NCBI GenBank assembly: GCA_947247005.1
Contig: OX365949.1
Location: 9,434,001 to 9,498,000 of the forward strand
From: Spisula solida
Lineage: Eukaryota > Mollusca > Bivalvia > Venerida > Mactridae
Reading direction: 5' to 3'
Length of the DNA stretch: 64,000 nt
The notes beneath the pieces were generated by a model. That model made no database searches, was not told the origin of the DNA, and saw nothing but the letters and a program-made list of their open reading frames with translations. Position 1 is the stretch's first letter; the number at the start of each line of letters is the position of its first letter. A program made the translations under genes and the position numbers. Of the stretch, positions 23,653 to 35,607 are shown piece after piece.

Positions 23653-26600
23653 TTAATATTGTGTCATTTCTATATAATCGACTTCCATAGCCATATCATC
23701 TCCTGTCCATGTCTGCAACCATTCTTGTCTGGCATTCCATAAATCTCCGTTCGCATTCGGGGAATTATTATTCCATGGTTTAGTTTGATCGTAGGACCAG
23801 CCGTCTGGGAAAAATCCATTTGTACCACCAAAAGCAACGTTCAGTATCAAATAAAACTGTAATGATTAATATACATGTATTAGCATCATGTCATTTCAAG
23901 ACTTTTGAAACTACGCCTATTGGAATGCTGTCCGATTTTGTGAAGATACGTGTATACACAGGCGATACATTCACACACATGCTTACGAACCACAAATATC
24001 AACAAATATTACCACACGTATACACCCAGATACATTTTAATTTGACGACAAAGCATCTTTACAATGTTATGTGTTTGATGAAAGCTACTCGGTGATTAAC
24101 TGAATACTAGTACACAAAATGTAGATTATATCAAACTTTGCTACACGCACCATAATTCTGGTACATATGATCCTAAGAATATGCAACTGAATAACAAAAC
24201 AAAGTCTTATACATACTGGTTCGTCAAATGGAGCTGATTTAGAGCCACTGGACCAAAGGTTGTTTCCGCTAAATCCTCCTTTCTGCCAGAAACTTTGGGT
24301 GATTGGGACATTCATTACGTTGCGATCGTCAACAAATACTCTGAAAGTGGGGGAAGACAAAGGTTCGTTGAAAACATTTTATAAATGCTAAACTTTATGT
24401 GCCGAAATCGACCATCGGGTAAATTGTAGCTTTATTATGTCATTTGAGCCGTATTATGTTATGTGGTCACTACTTTCGACCTCATTTTTAACAAGTCACT
24501 CAGTGTCGAATGTGACCCTTATATAAAACCTATTGGAATTCAAAGTGACATGTTTTCCTGTCTGTTTAGTAAGGGGAACATGCTCGGTATGGTAACGTTA
24601 AAAAGACGGAAAACGCTACGTCCTGAGTGACGTCATTGATGCTTTGACATCATTAAAACGAAATTTCGTTGATACATTTTGGGAAGGTCAAACTTTTAAG
24701 TTGAAAGACAAATCGCAGCAACATAAAGTGTAGGTTGGTTTAAGTTGTTAATCCGTATGTAATGATCTTTTATATTTGCCTGTGTACATTCGACAATTTG
24801 AAGATCCCAGATGGAATGTCAATGTTTTTGATATTATTACGCAGGTCCAACAGGGTTGTTTGTGTGCATTTTAATAGGTTCACAAATTTTAACAAGTAAA
24901 TCCTTTATTTTGTTAGAAAATATATAATAGGGAAATGGAAGACTAAGAATAGTGACTCATACTACATTTGTACTTTTATTTATTTGGTTCGTCTGCGAAA
25001 GGATAATACTCATGAAACTTTGTCCAGCACACCCAATAAACCCAGTATTCACTATGCCAAACCCTCTACATTGCTGATTTCGGTTCAAATCATATTGCAA
25101 ACAGACCCAACAGTGAGTGCATATTTTATCATACACACTTTTTAAGCGGTTCAAAAGAGTTATTCCATTTGTATCGGGTTAGTAGCATGAAAATATCGGA
25201 TATTCAACGGTGTTCAAATATAAGTGGGGCACCTCTCGTATGTAACAACCATTACAGTTGTCTGCTTTGTACCTTCCCGGATTGACATGCCGCCAAAGCA
25301 ACGTTCAGTCCGCCTTAGTGTTTGTATAAAGTTATACCAAAGTAGTGATGGTTCCACCTTAGTGTTTGTCGAAAGTTACACCAAAGTAGTGATGGTGCCG
25401 CCTTAGTGTTTGTCGAAAGTTACACCAAAGTAGTGATGGTTCCGCCTTAGTGTTTGTCGAAAGTTGCTGCCGATGGTTTTCAAATAGATGAAGGGGACCT
25501 CCTATTTAATATTACAGTATTTACACCAAGTGCTTGATTAATAACTGTCGTTATGTCAATTGCCTTTGTACTATGAAAATTCCTCTAATGTCTAGAATTT
25601 AATACTTACTGGATATTGTCCACTGTCCATTCCAGTTTGTAAGTATGCATACTATTACTCCATTCACCATCCCTGTAATAATAATAATAACTTCTTTATT
25701 TAAAGGGACTGCCTCACATATTGGTGTATTGCAAAAATAAAATAAAATTGTCAAATATTCGCGTAATGTTGGTATAGTTGCTTGTATATTCCATAAATAA
25801 CCACACTAACATCTAAAATAACTAAAGAAACTTCGGCATTTGTAGTTATTCAGTTTTTTACATCACAAATTATATAGGGTAACTAATACCCCTATAGAAT
25901 TAATACTTCTATTACTTAAATTGCCTGAAAATTGTTCACATTTGATGACAACGAATCGAAAAGGGAACCAAATAACTCAATGATGTTCATGCTGTAGTTT
26001 GTTGATGTTACAGTTCGATCACGTGTGAATTACTTAATTTACAAAGCATGTTGGAAGGAAACTAAGCGTGTTTTTTTTCAAAAAAAAAATACTCAGTGGG
26101 CGATATCGAGAGTAGTTAAAATTGCTTATTTGCACCAAAACTTTCACAAAGCTTTCTAATACATCAATACTTGATTAGATTTGAAAATCACGAGATCTAA
26201 AAAATTTAGCCCAATCTGTGAGGCAGCGCCTTTTAAAGAGAAAACACAGTTGGGCAAGCATAGTCTTCCATGTGAGCCTCAAAGCCTTCCTTCTCAGAAT
26301 AACATAGTAAGTAAGTTTATTTTCAAAGTATCTATAGGCCAAAGGCCTGTCAGATATACACACATTACTACAAAATATATATAGCAAACATGGCAACGGC
26401 AAGTATAAATGCACATATGAAAATAAAACGACAACAAAACAAAGTGAGACAAAGCGAAAAGCAGTCTGTGGACGTGCGAATTATGCGTGGATAAAGAGAG
26501 GGAGAGAGAGTGGTTATTTAGCGAAGAAGGGTAAATGGTGAGAAACAATTGCTTCACAACAGTCATAATGATAGAATAACACTACATATTAATGGCAACG

Positions 26601-29600
26601 CCACAACTTACAGTCAGGAAAAGAAAAACGGATATTGATAGGTGGGGGTGAAAGCATGGAAAGATAGTTAGCTAGGTCATACAGCGGAGAAGGGATACAT
26701 AATTTACCAAATAATAACACAATTGTGAAACATAAAATTACATATTTACCCATGCAGAGAATCAATATTCATCTTAAATATATACATTGCTTGGGAAGAA
26801 CATGATCATATAAACGTACGTAAACGAACAAAATCAATAGGCATTTGACACACGAGGACATGCAGACGTATTTTTAGCATTATAAATATTTTAAGGTGAT
26901 ATTTCCAACAAAGCAACCAGTCTTCCTTTGAAAAATATCTGTTAAATTTCATCTTGTTGAATTTTAAATGTTTTAAAAATAAAAACATTGTTGATTCACA
27001 ATTATTGTTTTCAAAGAGTAATTTTAACTTGAGTATGCTTGGTCGTATCCAGTAAAATCTATTGATGTAAGCTTCTCGTAAGTCATTATATTTTGTACAT
27101 TCGAGAATAAAATGATATTCATTTTCGACCTTATTGCAAGAAAGACATAATCTATTTCGTGCTTCAATTTTTGGTCTTTGCCATCTACCTGTTTCTATGC
27201 GAAGATTATGTGAAGAAACAATTAAACGTGTCATTGCCGTTCTATATTTTGGGATATTTACACATTTAAGAAAATATTGATAATCAAAATTAATAATTTC
27301 CTTGGAAAATAATGCCCTAGAAGATTCTTCTACGCGTGCGTGCCAGTCTTGTAAGCTGGTATCATGTAACCGTTGTTTGAAAATATGGATAAATAATTTG
27401 TTGATTTCAACGCCTTGGTTTAGCCAAACATCTTGAAAACCTAAGTTTGACAGTAGTGTTTAAACCGACAATACCCATGACTTTTTATTCGGAAATAGAT
27501 CTGCATCTATTTTTAGTGTATTATATATCAATTTACGGTACTTATTTTCTGAACTAATCAGAACTTTTAACCAGTATTTAATTATTCGTATGTATCTGAT
27601 GTTTTTTAGACTAAATCGTCCTAACATACCATAGATGAAATCATTTTGTGCTGATCGTTTTACTCTTTACACATTTTTACAATATATCGTATGAATTCTC
27701 TCTATATGTCTTGCGTTACTAAAACCCGGCCATATGCGTAACATAATATGGGTAACATTAACTTGTCAAATAGTTCTAATCTGTGTGTTATAGAAACGTC
27801 ATTGGATTTCATAAAATATTTATATTAACACAACTAAGATGTACCTCAATAGAACCTACTGGGTCATTCAAAGGTGAATAATTTCTTATCTATGTTGAAT
27901 TTGCCAAACCAACTCCTTCGAACAACTATGCCAAAAAGATCATATTAAGTCAGATAGGGAAGGCAGCACTCAACTTAAACAGCCGAGCACAGAAAACATA
28001 TAAAACATCACATACCACAATTATACGGCACAGTGCCCTAGTTAGGTGTTGGATACTAGATCGGACAGGTATGTTCTTAGGTCACATGGTTACGGTAAAT
28101 TACAACATGTTTTAAGGAGTTTCGTTGTTAAGTCAGATTGAAGAGTAGATAAAAACAAAACCACCATATAGAACAGAAATGAAGTCACTTACACTGAACC
28201 GTGAGTCAGACCATATTTATTCTGACCTGGATTAGGTCCCCAGTGCATAGTGGCCCCTACTTCATTAACACCATGATTGCGTCCGGAACCGTCAGCAGCC
28301 TTACTGTTTCCTGATGAGAGTAGAAGAAACATTCGGATGTGATATTTGATTAAGTTGAAACGGAAAAATTGGGAAATGGATTTAACACATAAACATTGAT
28401 TGTGTTCAAAGCTTAATAATTCTTGTACCCCCATTTCACCACATATTCCTTTTTCGATTGGCTCGATCTGTACAAGATCGTTCCCCGACTAATCACTCTT
28501 TCGGTGGTGCTGATTGTCGTCCTGAAAGACCTAATATCGCCGGCTTTTTGTGCCCAATTATTTGTGCCCTGATCAATAGTCAATTGCGAGACTATGACTC
28601 AACTTAAACAGTCGAGCACAGAAAACATTCAAGGCAGAATGCCCAACACACTGCCGAACAAGAAAATGATCCGCCAAGGTCCTAGCTGTCAAAAAGCAGA
28701 ATTAAATAGTTTCAGCAATCAAAAGGCTCGATGCCCACGCTGAATGACCTAGTTACAACAGTAAAACTAATTTTAGCTGGCTGAAGTCCTAAAAAGTTAA
28801 ATAACAGTATTAAAACGCTGAATACCAAGGTTTCAGCTGAATGGCCTAGTTTCAGCAATTAAAAAAGTTGAAAGTCCCAGCTGGATGACCTAGTTTCAAG
28901 AAGTAAAAAGTCGAATGACCCAGCCTCATAAAGTCGAGCGTAACGAAGAACTACATACTCACAATAAGGTGAACGCCCCCTATCGAATGACCCACTTTAA
29001 AGAATTAGTATTCCCAAGTGAACAACCACGCAACATGACCACAATGGACAATATGGCGCAAGGAAATGAAAAAGCCTGCAACAAGAACTACATCCATAAC
29101 CCGATAGAGACCCACTTATCTCACACAAGTGAGCGATCTTAACACTTTGTTCGGTCGAAATGACGCTCACCTACGACTTTCATCGTTTCTCGCCTATTGA
29201 CCCAGGTCGCCAAATGAGGTCAAAAGTAAACGGTCATCGAACAATTTTAACGGGAAATGCGAAACAAGGGGACTTTCGAGGTCCGACCAAGACGACCACA
29301 TCCGACGATTATTGGTTGGATACTGTTTTTGAACATGTTTAAGGAAGCAGTAAGGATTTATCGTTATAGACCACCGGCTAGCAGTAACATGATACAAAAG
29401 CCACAGGGTGCATTCAGATCTGAACTCGAACCCAAAATCCTCCAGTCGGATGGCAATACTTTACCGACCCTGTCATTCGACCGCTTGCGAACTCATTCAC
29501 ACATATTGTAACCATATTTCGACCGTGACATGTTCCGAATTTCATAGAGTAATCGTTTATTAAGTCATATGTGCTGTTCTACGTTGGATGCCATTTGTAA

Positions 29601-32600
29601 TCGTTGGTTGTGTGACCGGGGCTCGAACCCAGATAATTCTATTCTAGCACATGGTCAAATAATAAAGAAACAAAACATACCTCTGCTTTCCATGATGTCT
29701 ATTTCACCAGAACGAGGCCACCCACCGTATGAACTTTCTCTTGGCATCATCCATATAGCTGCAATAAAGCATATTTCAATAAATATAGCTAACATACTGT
29801 TGCATATACCTGTCTTACCTACCTGGTAATCGTTTAGAAATTTATTGAGTACACATGTACACTTGTATTCCTGAATAAACTAGCACGTGTCTATTAGATT
29901 CTATATGTACAGGCTAGTTGACTAGTATGAACCATACCAATCTTTTATGCATAACTTTGTGTAATTTATTGTGCTGCAGTGTAAAAGAAATAAGATTATT
30001 GAAAATCTGACAGGGAAGGCTGCGCTCAACTTAAACACAGAAAACATAAAAACATTAAATACCACAATTACGCGGCACTATGTCCCACACATAACTTAAC
30101 GAGGAAATGAACTTAAATGCTAAGCCCAAGTCATAGCTGTTAAAAAGCTGAATCGGAACCGTTATATGAAAAGATTACATATCCATACCTGGCCAGATCC
30201 AGTTGCCACGTGGTATTCTAGCTCGGACCTCCACTTTACCAAATGTTATAGTTTTCTTTGATTTGATCTTGCCTGACATCACAGGAGGAAGTGTACCATA
30301 TTGTCCATCTCTAACACAGCCAAATCTATCCGCGTTAGTACAGTAACCATACAAAGCTGTAATTAAGAATAATATACTGTAATAAATACATGTGTACAGA
30401 GAAAACAGAAATTACATACGACCGAGGTACTAAATAAAGACAAAATATCAGCAGTTAAATCATGCTTATATAAGGTCGAGGATCTCGCCAAATTTTCCGT
30501 ACTAAGTTTTAATGGACAATACGCTGAGAGAACACTAGGATTTCAACAACGTTTATCAGGATTCATGTATCAGGTTGGCTTCATCTTACATCTGATTTAA
30601 CAGAACAATGATGTGTTCACAAAGTATCTCAAGCGAAAACTTAAATATTTTGACTTAAGTCAAAAAATTTAGGTGCACATGTTGTCGAAAAAGCTAAGAA
30701 TACCCCACGTTTTCTTAGTGATAACAGCAGTTTTTTACTTAAGGCTTCCAAACATTGTAACATATTGATAAACGTGATTTTCCTGTTTATCTCGTTCACT
30801 TAAGGAAGTTTTAAAATTTAAAACAGAACCAGAAAAAGAAATACTCACCATTCATGTCCATGATTGCCGAGTTCATATTTCCATCATTGAAATCTGGGTG
30901 GTCGGTGGTCAAAGTCTGAAAAAGCAAAAGTCTGTTTTAAAGAACAATAGACCCATGTATACGGATTGTGGACCAAGTTCTTGTTTTCAAAGCTATCAAT
31001 AAGGTAAATGCATACATGTGTGTTTGTTCATATTACCGCAAACCTTAAAGTTACCACTGTATGTAGTTATTTCAGCTTAAACAGCTTGACAAACAGGATT
31101 GAGTGTATAAGAACTAACATAATATTTATATATTTCGTTTTTGTGTTATATTATATGGAACATAACAATACACAATACTACGTACGGGTTTGATGAAAAG
31201 ATGTCCGTCCCTGGTGAAGATATTTCTAGCGTCTGGAACATAAGCTTGGGCTTCCCAGTTCTGAAAGTGTAAAGCACTTTGTAATATACATTACATTGTA
31301 TAACTTTTTATCTTTATTTTTCCAAGCTTTGTGAAAACGGCACCGTACTGATTTAGTTTTCCTATCGGGAATATACGATTTGTGTGAGAGATTGTAATGG
31401 TCTCCTATTTGGAATGGAACGGCAAATTGATTTGTGAAAAACCGACGGAGTGTTGTTATAATCGGCTTCCAGTCAGCTTTTGATATTTGGAAGTACAAAA
31501 ATGTACTAACATTCGACAACAGCATTGCAGTTACCAAATTGTCGTACACAAGTGTATTAAACCGTTATTAATGTAAATGTCAATTTTGGACAATAAAATA
31601 AGCATTGCTTTACAATTACTATCCATGCAAAAATCAAATCCTTCAATTTACTATTTTTCTCTTCTTCTGCGCTCTACTTTCTCAATAAATATTACTTAAT
31701 TGTCTGTTATAGTATGTACATACTCGTATATATGTGTTTGAACATTGGAGGGCGTAACTATGTTATAAGAACATATGACCCGATCCTTGCGCTGATAACC
31801 TTTGTACTTAGCTGGCAATATAATATGTTAAAACATAAAACAGTTTACTCACGTATCCACCGAACATAGACACTTCATAATCCCAGCCACTAGGATCGAA
31901 AGCTCCATTAAAATCATCCCGGAACACTACAGTACCTCTGCATAAGTTCTGTGGTGGCATTGTTGGAACGGCGACGTCTCCTCCTCCTCCTACAATATCA
32001 CCAACATATGAACACATCAAACCCCGGTCTTACAAACAATATCACCAATATATGAACACATCAGACCCCGGTCTTACAAACAATATCACCAACATATAAA
32101 CACATCAAACCCCGGTCTTACAAACAATATCACCAATATATGAACACATCAGACCCCGGTCTTCTAAATAATATCATCAACACATGAACACATCAAACCC
32201 CGGTCTTACAAACAATATCATCAACACATGAACACATCAGACCCCGGTCTTCTAAACAATATCATCAACACATGAACACATCAAACCCCGGTCTTCTAAA
32301 CAATATCATCAACACATGAACACATCAAACCTTCAGCTTCATATGATGCTTGCGCAACAGCAATATATCTCTTTCTATTTTTTTATACTCGCGAACGCCT
32401 CAGGTGTCTGATAATGGCAGATAAATCAATAAAGAGACAGAGGTAAGATACAAGGAATCCGGGTTCCCTATTCTAGAAAACTTGGTCAACAAGCCCCGTG
32501 TGCACCACCGATTCAGAAAGACTGAGTGTCCCATTCGAGGATCGAACCTGTGACCGCTTGATTAGTAATTATATTAAGAGCGTTATCCGCTCGACCACCG

Positions 32601-34131
32601 TGCCACCAGTATGTCACATTTTTCAATTCGTAATGCCGCGGGAGTAAATATAAAAAGAGACCCCTTCTGTAATACCCTGTATTTATTACCTGGAGTTACA
32701 TTTCCTTTCCTCGCAGTAGTCTTACATTCTGATGACACGTTTATCTTATATCTAATCCTGGCATTACCGTTATAATTAGCTTCGTGGTTAACAAGAAACC
32801 AGCGACCGTCACCTGTAAAAAAACATAACTCGATTAACAAACAAATATAATACGATGTCAGTTATAGAACAAAATATTTTGAATATGCTTTTATTATCGA
32901 GGTGGTCTCTAACTATGCTTGTACCACCTATCCAAACAATTTACATGGATAAGAAGTAATACAAGCTGGTACCATTATTTATCCTCAAATCGGGAATTTA
33001 CACATTTATGACGAGGCTCCATCCAGTACCCCATGTCTCATATACACAACTATTGACTACTGTAGTTTCCTGTTGTTATATATAACCTTCGAGTTCTTTC
33101 TCCGGTTTGGTTGCTGGAGTACAGAAAACATAAAAAAATACAGACCACATTTTCTCGGCACCAATGCACCTAACACAACTGTCCGAGAAAGGCAACTTAA
33201 CCTCTGAAAGTCCAAGTTAAGCTCTCAAAAGGTTGAAAATGCCAATCTAAGCTGAAAGACCTATTGTTAGCTAACAAAAGCCTGAAAGGCAACCTACCAT
33301 TCTGATTGAATGTTCCTTGGTGTGTTTTCCCACTGAAACTGTATTCTACATCAATTTTGGCGGCTCCAGGAATATCTAAAATAGGTTGCAAACAAAATTT
33401 AATGTCTGTTCATTGTAATTGCTACGTTTGAAATATTGGTAAATATACACTTTCTTGGAGTCGTGAAATCGTGTAAATTTGGAACTCTCATGCTATGATT
33501 TCAGATGGTGATAAATCACCGGGATTTCATTCTGTAGTCGAGATAGTAGTAACTAATATGTAGTGAACAATTGTTATTTAGTTATTACTAATTTATTTAA
33601 GGTCGATTGTGAAACAAGTTTTTCCAACTTATTCTAGTAACTCTCGACACCTCATTCCTAAAGTTATCCATCGCCACGAGGGTGTGAGAGAAGAGAAGCC
33701 AGTTTCCCTTTTATGCTGAGCGTCTAGCAAGGAAATTTATGTGACCATTTTTATTTCGTCTTTGGTATGACGCGGCCTGGGGTCGAAACTGAGACATCCT
33801 GCACTCGAAGCGAACCACTAGGCTATCGAGGAGGCGATTTTGCTATTGTTATTTGCTTTGTCTAGAAATGTGATGTAGCAATCAAATCCAGTCGTAAGTT
33901 TAACTATTCATACATTTTCCAACTAATTATTTCGGCTACGCAAATTGTGAAAATCGAACCGTCAAAATTACAAGATCATTAAAACAAGGTAGTTTTTCTA
34001 GACGATTCATACTCACCATCTAGAGACAGCTGTATGTCCCCGGTACTTAGATGTGTCAACTTGGGTTTTGGAATGTTTACAGCAAGTACGCTGGCCACAA
34101 AACCAAACAATAAAACAGGAACCATCGCCAT
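23653..34131 (-). CDS. GH16 endo-beta-1,3-glucanase / beta-1,3-glucan-binding protein, copy 2 (CBM39-GH16, 12 coding exons)
   Basis: Paralogue of the gene at 5689-14256, with the same exon number and phases. Minus-strand exons: 34131-34017, 33375-33298, 32812-32690, 31989-31853, 31260-31186, 30915-30849, 30356-30189, 29758-29681, 28310-28193, 25672-25610, 24340-24217, 23856-23653. They total 449 codons plus TAA. The start ATG (34131) is the first in the MAMVPVLLFGFVASVLA signal peptide; a second ATG two codons on could also serve. The CBM39-like domain contains DGRWFLVNHEANYNG. The GH16 part has WIWPAIWMMPRESSYGGWPR and GEIDIMES (E273, D275, E278), so the active site is intact. Differences from copy 1 are two extra N-terminal residues, three extra residues in a glycine-rich exon 4 linker (GGGGDV), and six extra residues in the last exon (around KPWNNNSPNAN). 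Introns carry a broken LINE, SINEs, family A arms and a 44-bp minisatellite beside exon 4. Likely role: secreted laminarinase or pattern recognition. Confidence 0.92.
25310..25468. repeat. 44-bp tandem repeat, about 3.6 copies, in GH16 copy 2 intron 10
   Basis: CCTTAGTGTTTGTCGAAAGT recurs with starts at 25313, 25357, 25401 and 25445, an exact 44-bp period. The unit continues TACACCAAAGTAGTGATGG. The first unit is the most divergent. Confidence 0.9.
26806..27830 (-). pseudogene. LINE ORF2 C-terminal remnant in GH16 copy 2 intron 9
   Basis: The minus strand encodes the end of a non-LTR retrotransposon polyprotein. From about 27830 inward one reads FDKLMLPILCYAYG (frame disturbed), GMLGRFSLKNIRYIRIIKYW, NKKSWVLSV then an in-frame TAA, LLSNLGFQDVWL, QDWHARVEESSRA and TAMTRLIVSSHN. 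A cysteine knuckle of the zf-RVT type follows (RLCLSCNKVENEYHFILEC). The frame stops at 26806. The TAA interrupts otherwise continuous homology, and further breaks lie upstream, so the copy is dead and 5' truncated. It sits in the sense direction of the host gene. Confidence 0.85.
27944..28075 (+). repeat. Dispersed repeat family A, short arm in copy 2 intron 9
   Basis: Starts ATATTAAGTCAGATAGGGAA, then GGCAGCACTCAACTTAAACA, GCCGAGCACAGAAAACAT, ending near CGGCACAGTGCCC. It lies beside the LINE remnant. Confidence 0.75.
28595..29140 (+). repeat. Dispersed repeat family A, long arm in copy 2 intron 8
   Basis: Opens ACTCAACTTAAACAGTCGAG, then AATGCCCAACACACTGCCGA. At least six degenerate GAATGACCTAGTT(T/A)CA subrepeats follow. 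The outer CAGACAGG end is missing. Confidence 0.7.
30005..30165 (+). repeat. Dispersed repeat family A, short arm in copy 2 intron 7
   Basis: Begins TCTGACAGGGAAGGCTGCGC, then CAACTTAAACACAGAAAACA, ACGCGGCACTATGTCCCAC and a TAGCTGTTAAAAAGCTGAAT end. Confidence 0.65.
31993..32330. repeat. 44-bp minisatellite, about 7.5 copies, abutting GH16 copy 2 exon 4
   Basis: The unit CAATATCACCAACATATGAA continues CACATCAAACCCCGGTCTTACAAA and repeats with alternating AAACC or AGACC and CACC or CATC variants. The array starts three bases from the acceptor of exon 4 (first exon base 31989, acceptor TTGTAG on the minus strand). It lies in intron 3 (31990-32689). Confidence 0.93.
32390..32608 (-). mobile_element. 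tRNA-derived SINE-like element in copy 2 intron 3
   Basis: The minus strand begins TGGTGGCACGGTGGTCGAGC, with an A-box-like TGGTCGAGCGG and a B-box GGTTCGATCCTC about 50 bases on. A non-tRNA body follows. The arms do not fold as a working tRNA, so it is read as a SINE or tRNA pseudogene. Confidence 0.5.
33110..33290 (+). repeat. Degenerate family A arm in copy 2 intron 2
   Basis: ACAGAAAACATAAAAAAATAC, CGGCACCAATGCACC, ACTGTCCGAGAAAGG and CTCAAAAGGTTGAAAATGCC follow the family A order with many changes. Confidence 0.5.
33620..33836 (-). mobile_element. tRNA-derived SINE-like element in copy 2 intron 1
   Basis: The minus strand opens CGCCTCCTCGATAGCCTAGT. It has an A-box-like TAGCCTAGTGG and a B-box-like AGTTTCGACCCC spaced as in tRNA-derived SINEs, followed by about 150 bp of body. 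It is degenerate. Confidence 0.5.
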
Positions 34132-34199
34132 CAAATGCCGGTATTCTGTACGCCAAGATTTGGTCGAGATGAAATCTTCAATAATATCGACGCCAAGGA

Positions 34200-35000
34200 A
34201 TTGTCTTTAATATTTTTGACGAAAGGATCTTGAATGAAAAAGAGATGATACTTGTCTTTAACTACTGACACCGGTAATTTAGTCCCGTAGTTAAATACCA
34301 ATAGAATTAACATTTATCTATGGACGCATGGTATACTTATTATGTAAAACTAGTATAGATGTTTTTCAGTATTCAAAACAAAGAGAAAAAAATAACATTT
34401 TACAATCCTAAACATTTATATATTCAAATTCTTAGATATCCTTTCGTTATATCAAAATAAATACGTATTAGAATCTTCAAACTCGATCTACAAAGTGGTA
34501 AAAATTTTATGTTCTTAAATATCAAAATCCATTTTATAAGATTCAATCGGAAGTCTTATAAATTTAACAGTTTGTTGGTTGGTTTGATTAGAAAAATAAA
34601 AAGTCACATCAAGTTAGTATTTACTGATCACGAAAAAAAGACTTATATTTACTTTTTTTTCATTTACAAAATTGTATCTAAATACATATTTTAACACATG
34701 CAGTTAATATTGTTAAGTATAAGGATGGGTATAAAAACACCAGAAAATAAAACGTAAATGAAACATACCTCGTTGTAATAAATTCAACAAATCTGGTTGA
34801 AGCCAATAAACACTTTCCTTTTATTCTATCCTCGTTTGTTTTGATCCAATCAGAGAGCTTCGTTTACACCACGTGATCGTACAATATATCCTAATTATAC
34901 CCATCCCAATATTTGTAAATATACAGATTATCCAACTATTATAGGAAAACCTGACAGTGACGTCATATTTTGTTTACAATCCAATGTTTACTGTATACAT
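34200..35000. other. AT-rich 5' flank of GH16 copy 2
   Basis: No exon could be supported. A small inverted pair GGATGGGTATAA (34722-34733) and TTATACCCATCC (about 34894-34905) may mark a further MITE of about 190 bp. No clear TATA box was found close to the copy 2 start. Confidence 0.4.
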
Positions 35001-35385
35001 GCCCCAATTCCACGAATAAACTTAAGTTATTGCTCAGCTGAGACTGTTATTTTGAATGTATCATATGACTACAACTATAGCCTTGTGATGTAGATTGATA
35101 CATAATGATTTAGTAGGTGATTTTTGTATGAAATGATCATGGAATTTCAACTATAATGAACAATACAAAACTGTGTACTTGAGCTTGTTATAACAGACTT
35201 TAAAGCACTATTTGCTGTAAAAATCTTACTTATTTTGTATTGCTCTATTAAATTTGCATCTAACTGTGATGTAACAATGTATAAACTTTAAAAGTATACA
35301 TGAACGTCATTTTTCCATCAAAATGTGTTTTTACAATAGCAGTCTCAGCTGAGCAATAACTTAAGTTATTTTGTGGAATTGGGGC
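35001..35385. mobile_element. 385-bp MITE with about 45-bp terminal inverted repeats
   Basis: Left arm GCCCCAATTCCACGAATAAA then CTTAAGTTATTGCTCAGCTG. Right arm, read inward, GCCCCAATTCCACAAAATAA then CTTAAGTTATTGCTCAGCTG. Non-coding. The arms differ by few bases, which suggests a fairly young copy. Confidence 0.85.
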
Positions 35386-35387
35386 CA

Positions 35388-35474
35388 GCCCTGTGTTCAA
35401 GGAAAAATCACGTGACGGACGTTCCGTACCAGGTACAAAACGTGCATCACGTTATTTTTCCTTGAACGCAGGGC
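35388..35474. mobile_element. Hairpin MITE family B (short copy)
   Basis: An 87-bp near-perfect palindrome: GCCCTGTGTTCAAGGAAAAA with TTTTTCCTTGAACGCAGGGC at the far end, and CACGTGACG / CGTGCATCACG inside. Further copies lie at 39351-39469 and 44798-44904. It starts three bases after the preceding MITE. Confidence 0.85.
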
Positions 35475-35499
35475 AGTTTTACAGTTTTATGTCTTTATC

Positions 35500-35607
35500 A
35501 ATCTCATTTAAATCAGACCGTTATTACGCTTCACTACTTTACGCTGTTATAGGATCTAACAGCGTAAAGAAATGGAGCAAATGTTAGGGTCTGATTTTAA
35601 TGAGATT
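35500..35607. mobile_element. Palindromic MITE family C flanked by a 12-bp direct repeat
   Basis: The arms are AATCTCATTTAAATCAGACC and GGTCTGATTTTAATGAGATT, with TTTACGCTGTTA and TAACAGCGTAAA nearer the centre. ATGTCTTTATCA occurs at 35489-35500 and again at 35609-35620, as expected of a target-site duplication. A longer relative lies in CCDC102A intron 1 (54297-54556). Confidence 0.8.

Noticed and set aside
25270..25300. Short match (AAAGCAACGTTCAGT) between intron 10 and the last exon of GH16 copy 2, possibly an exon fragment
   Set aside because: Only about 15 bases match and the flanks diverge at once; chance is likely.
31226..31549. 107-codon minus-strand frame
   Set aside because: It reads through the GH16 copy 2 exon 5 acceptor into intron 4 and overlaps the true exon in another frame.
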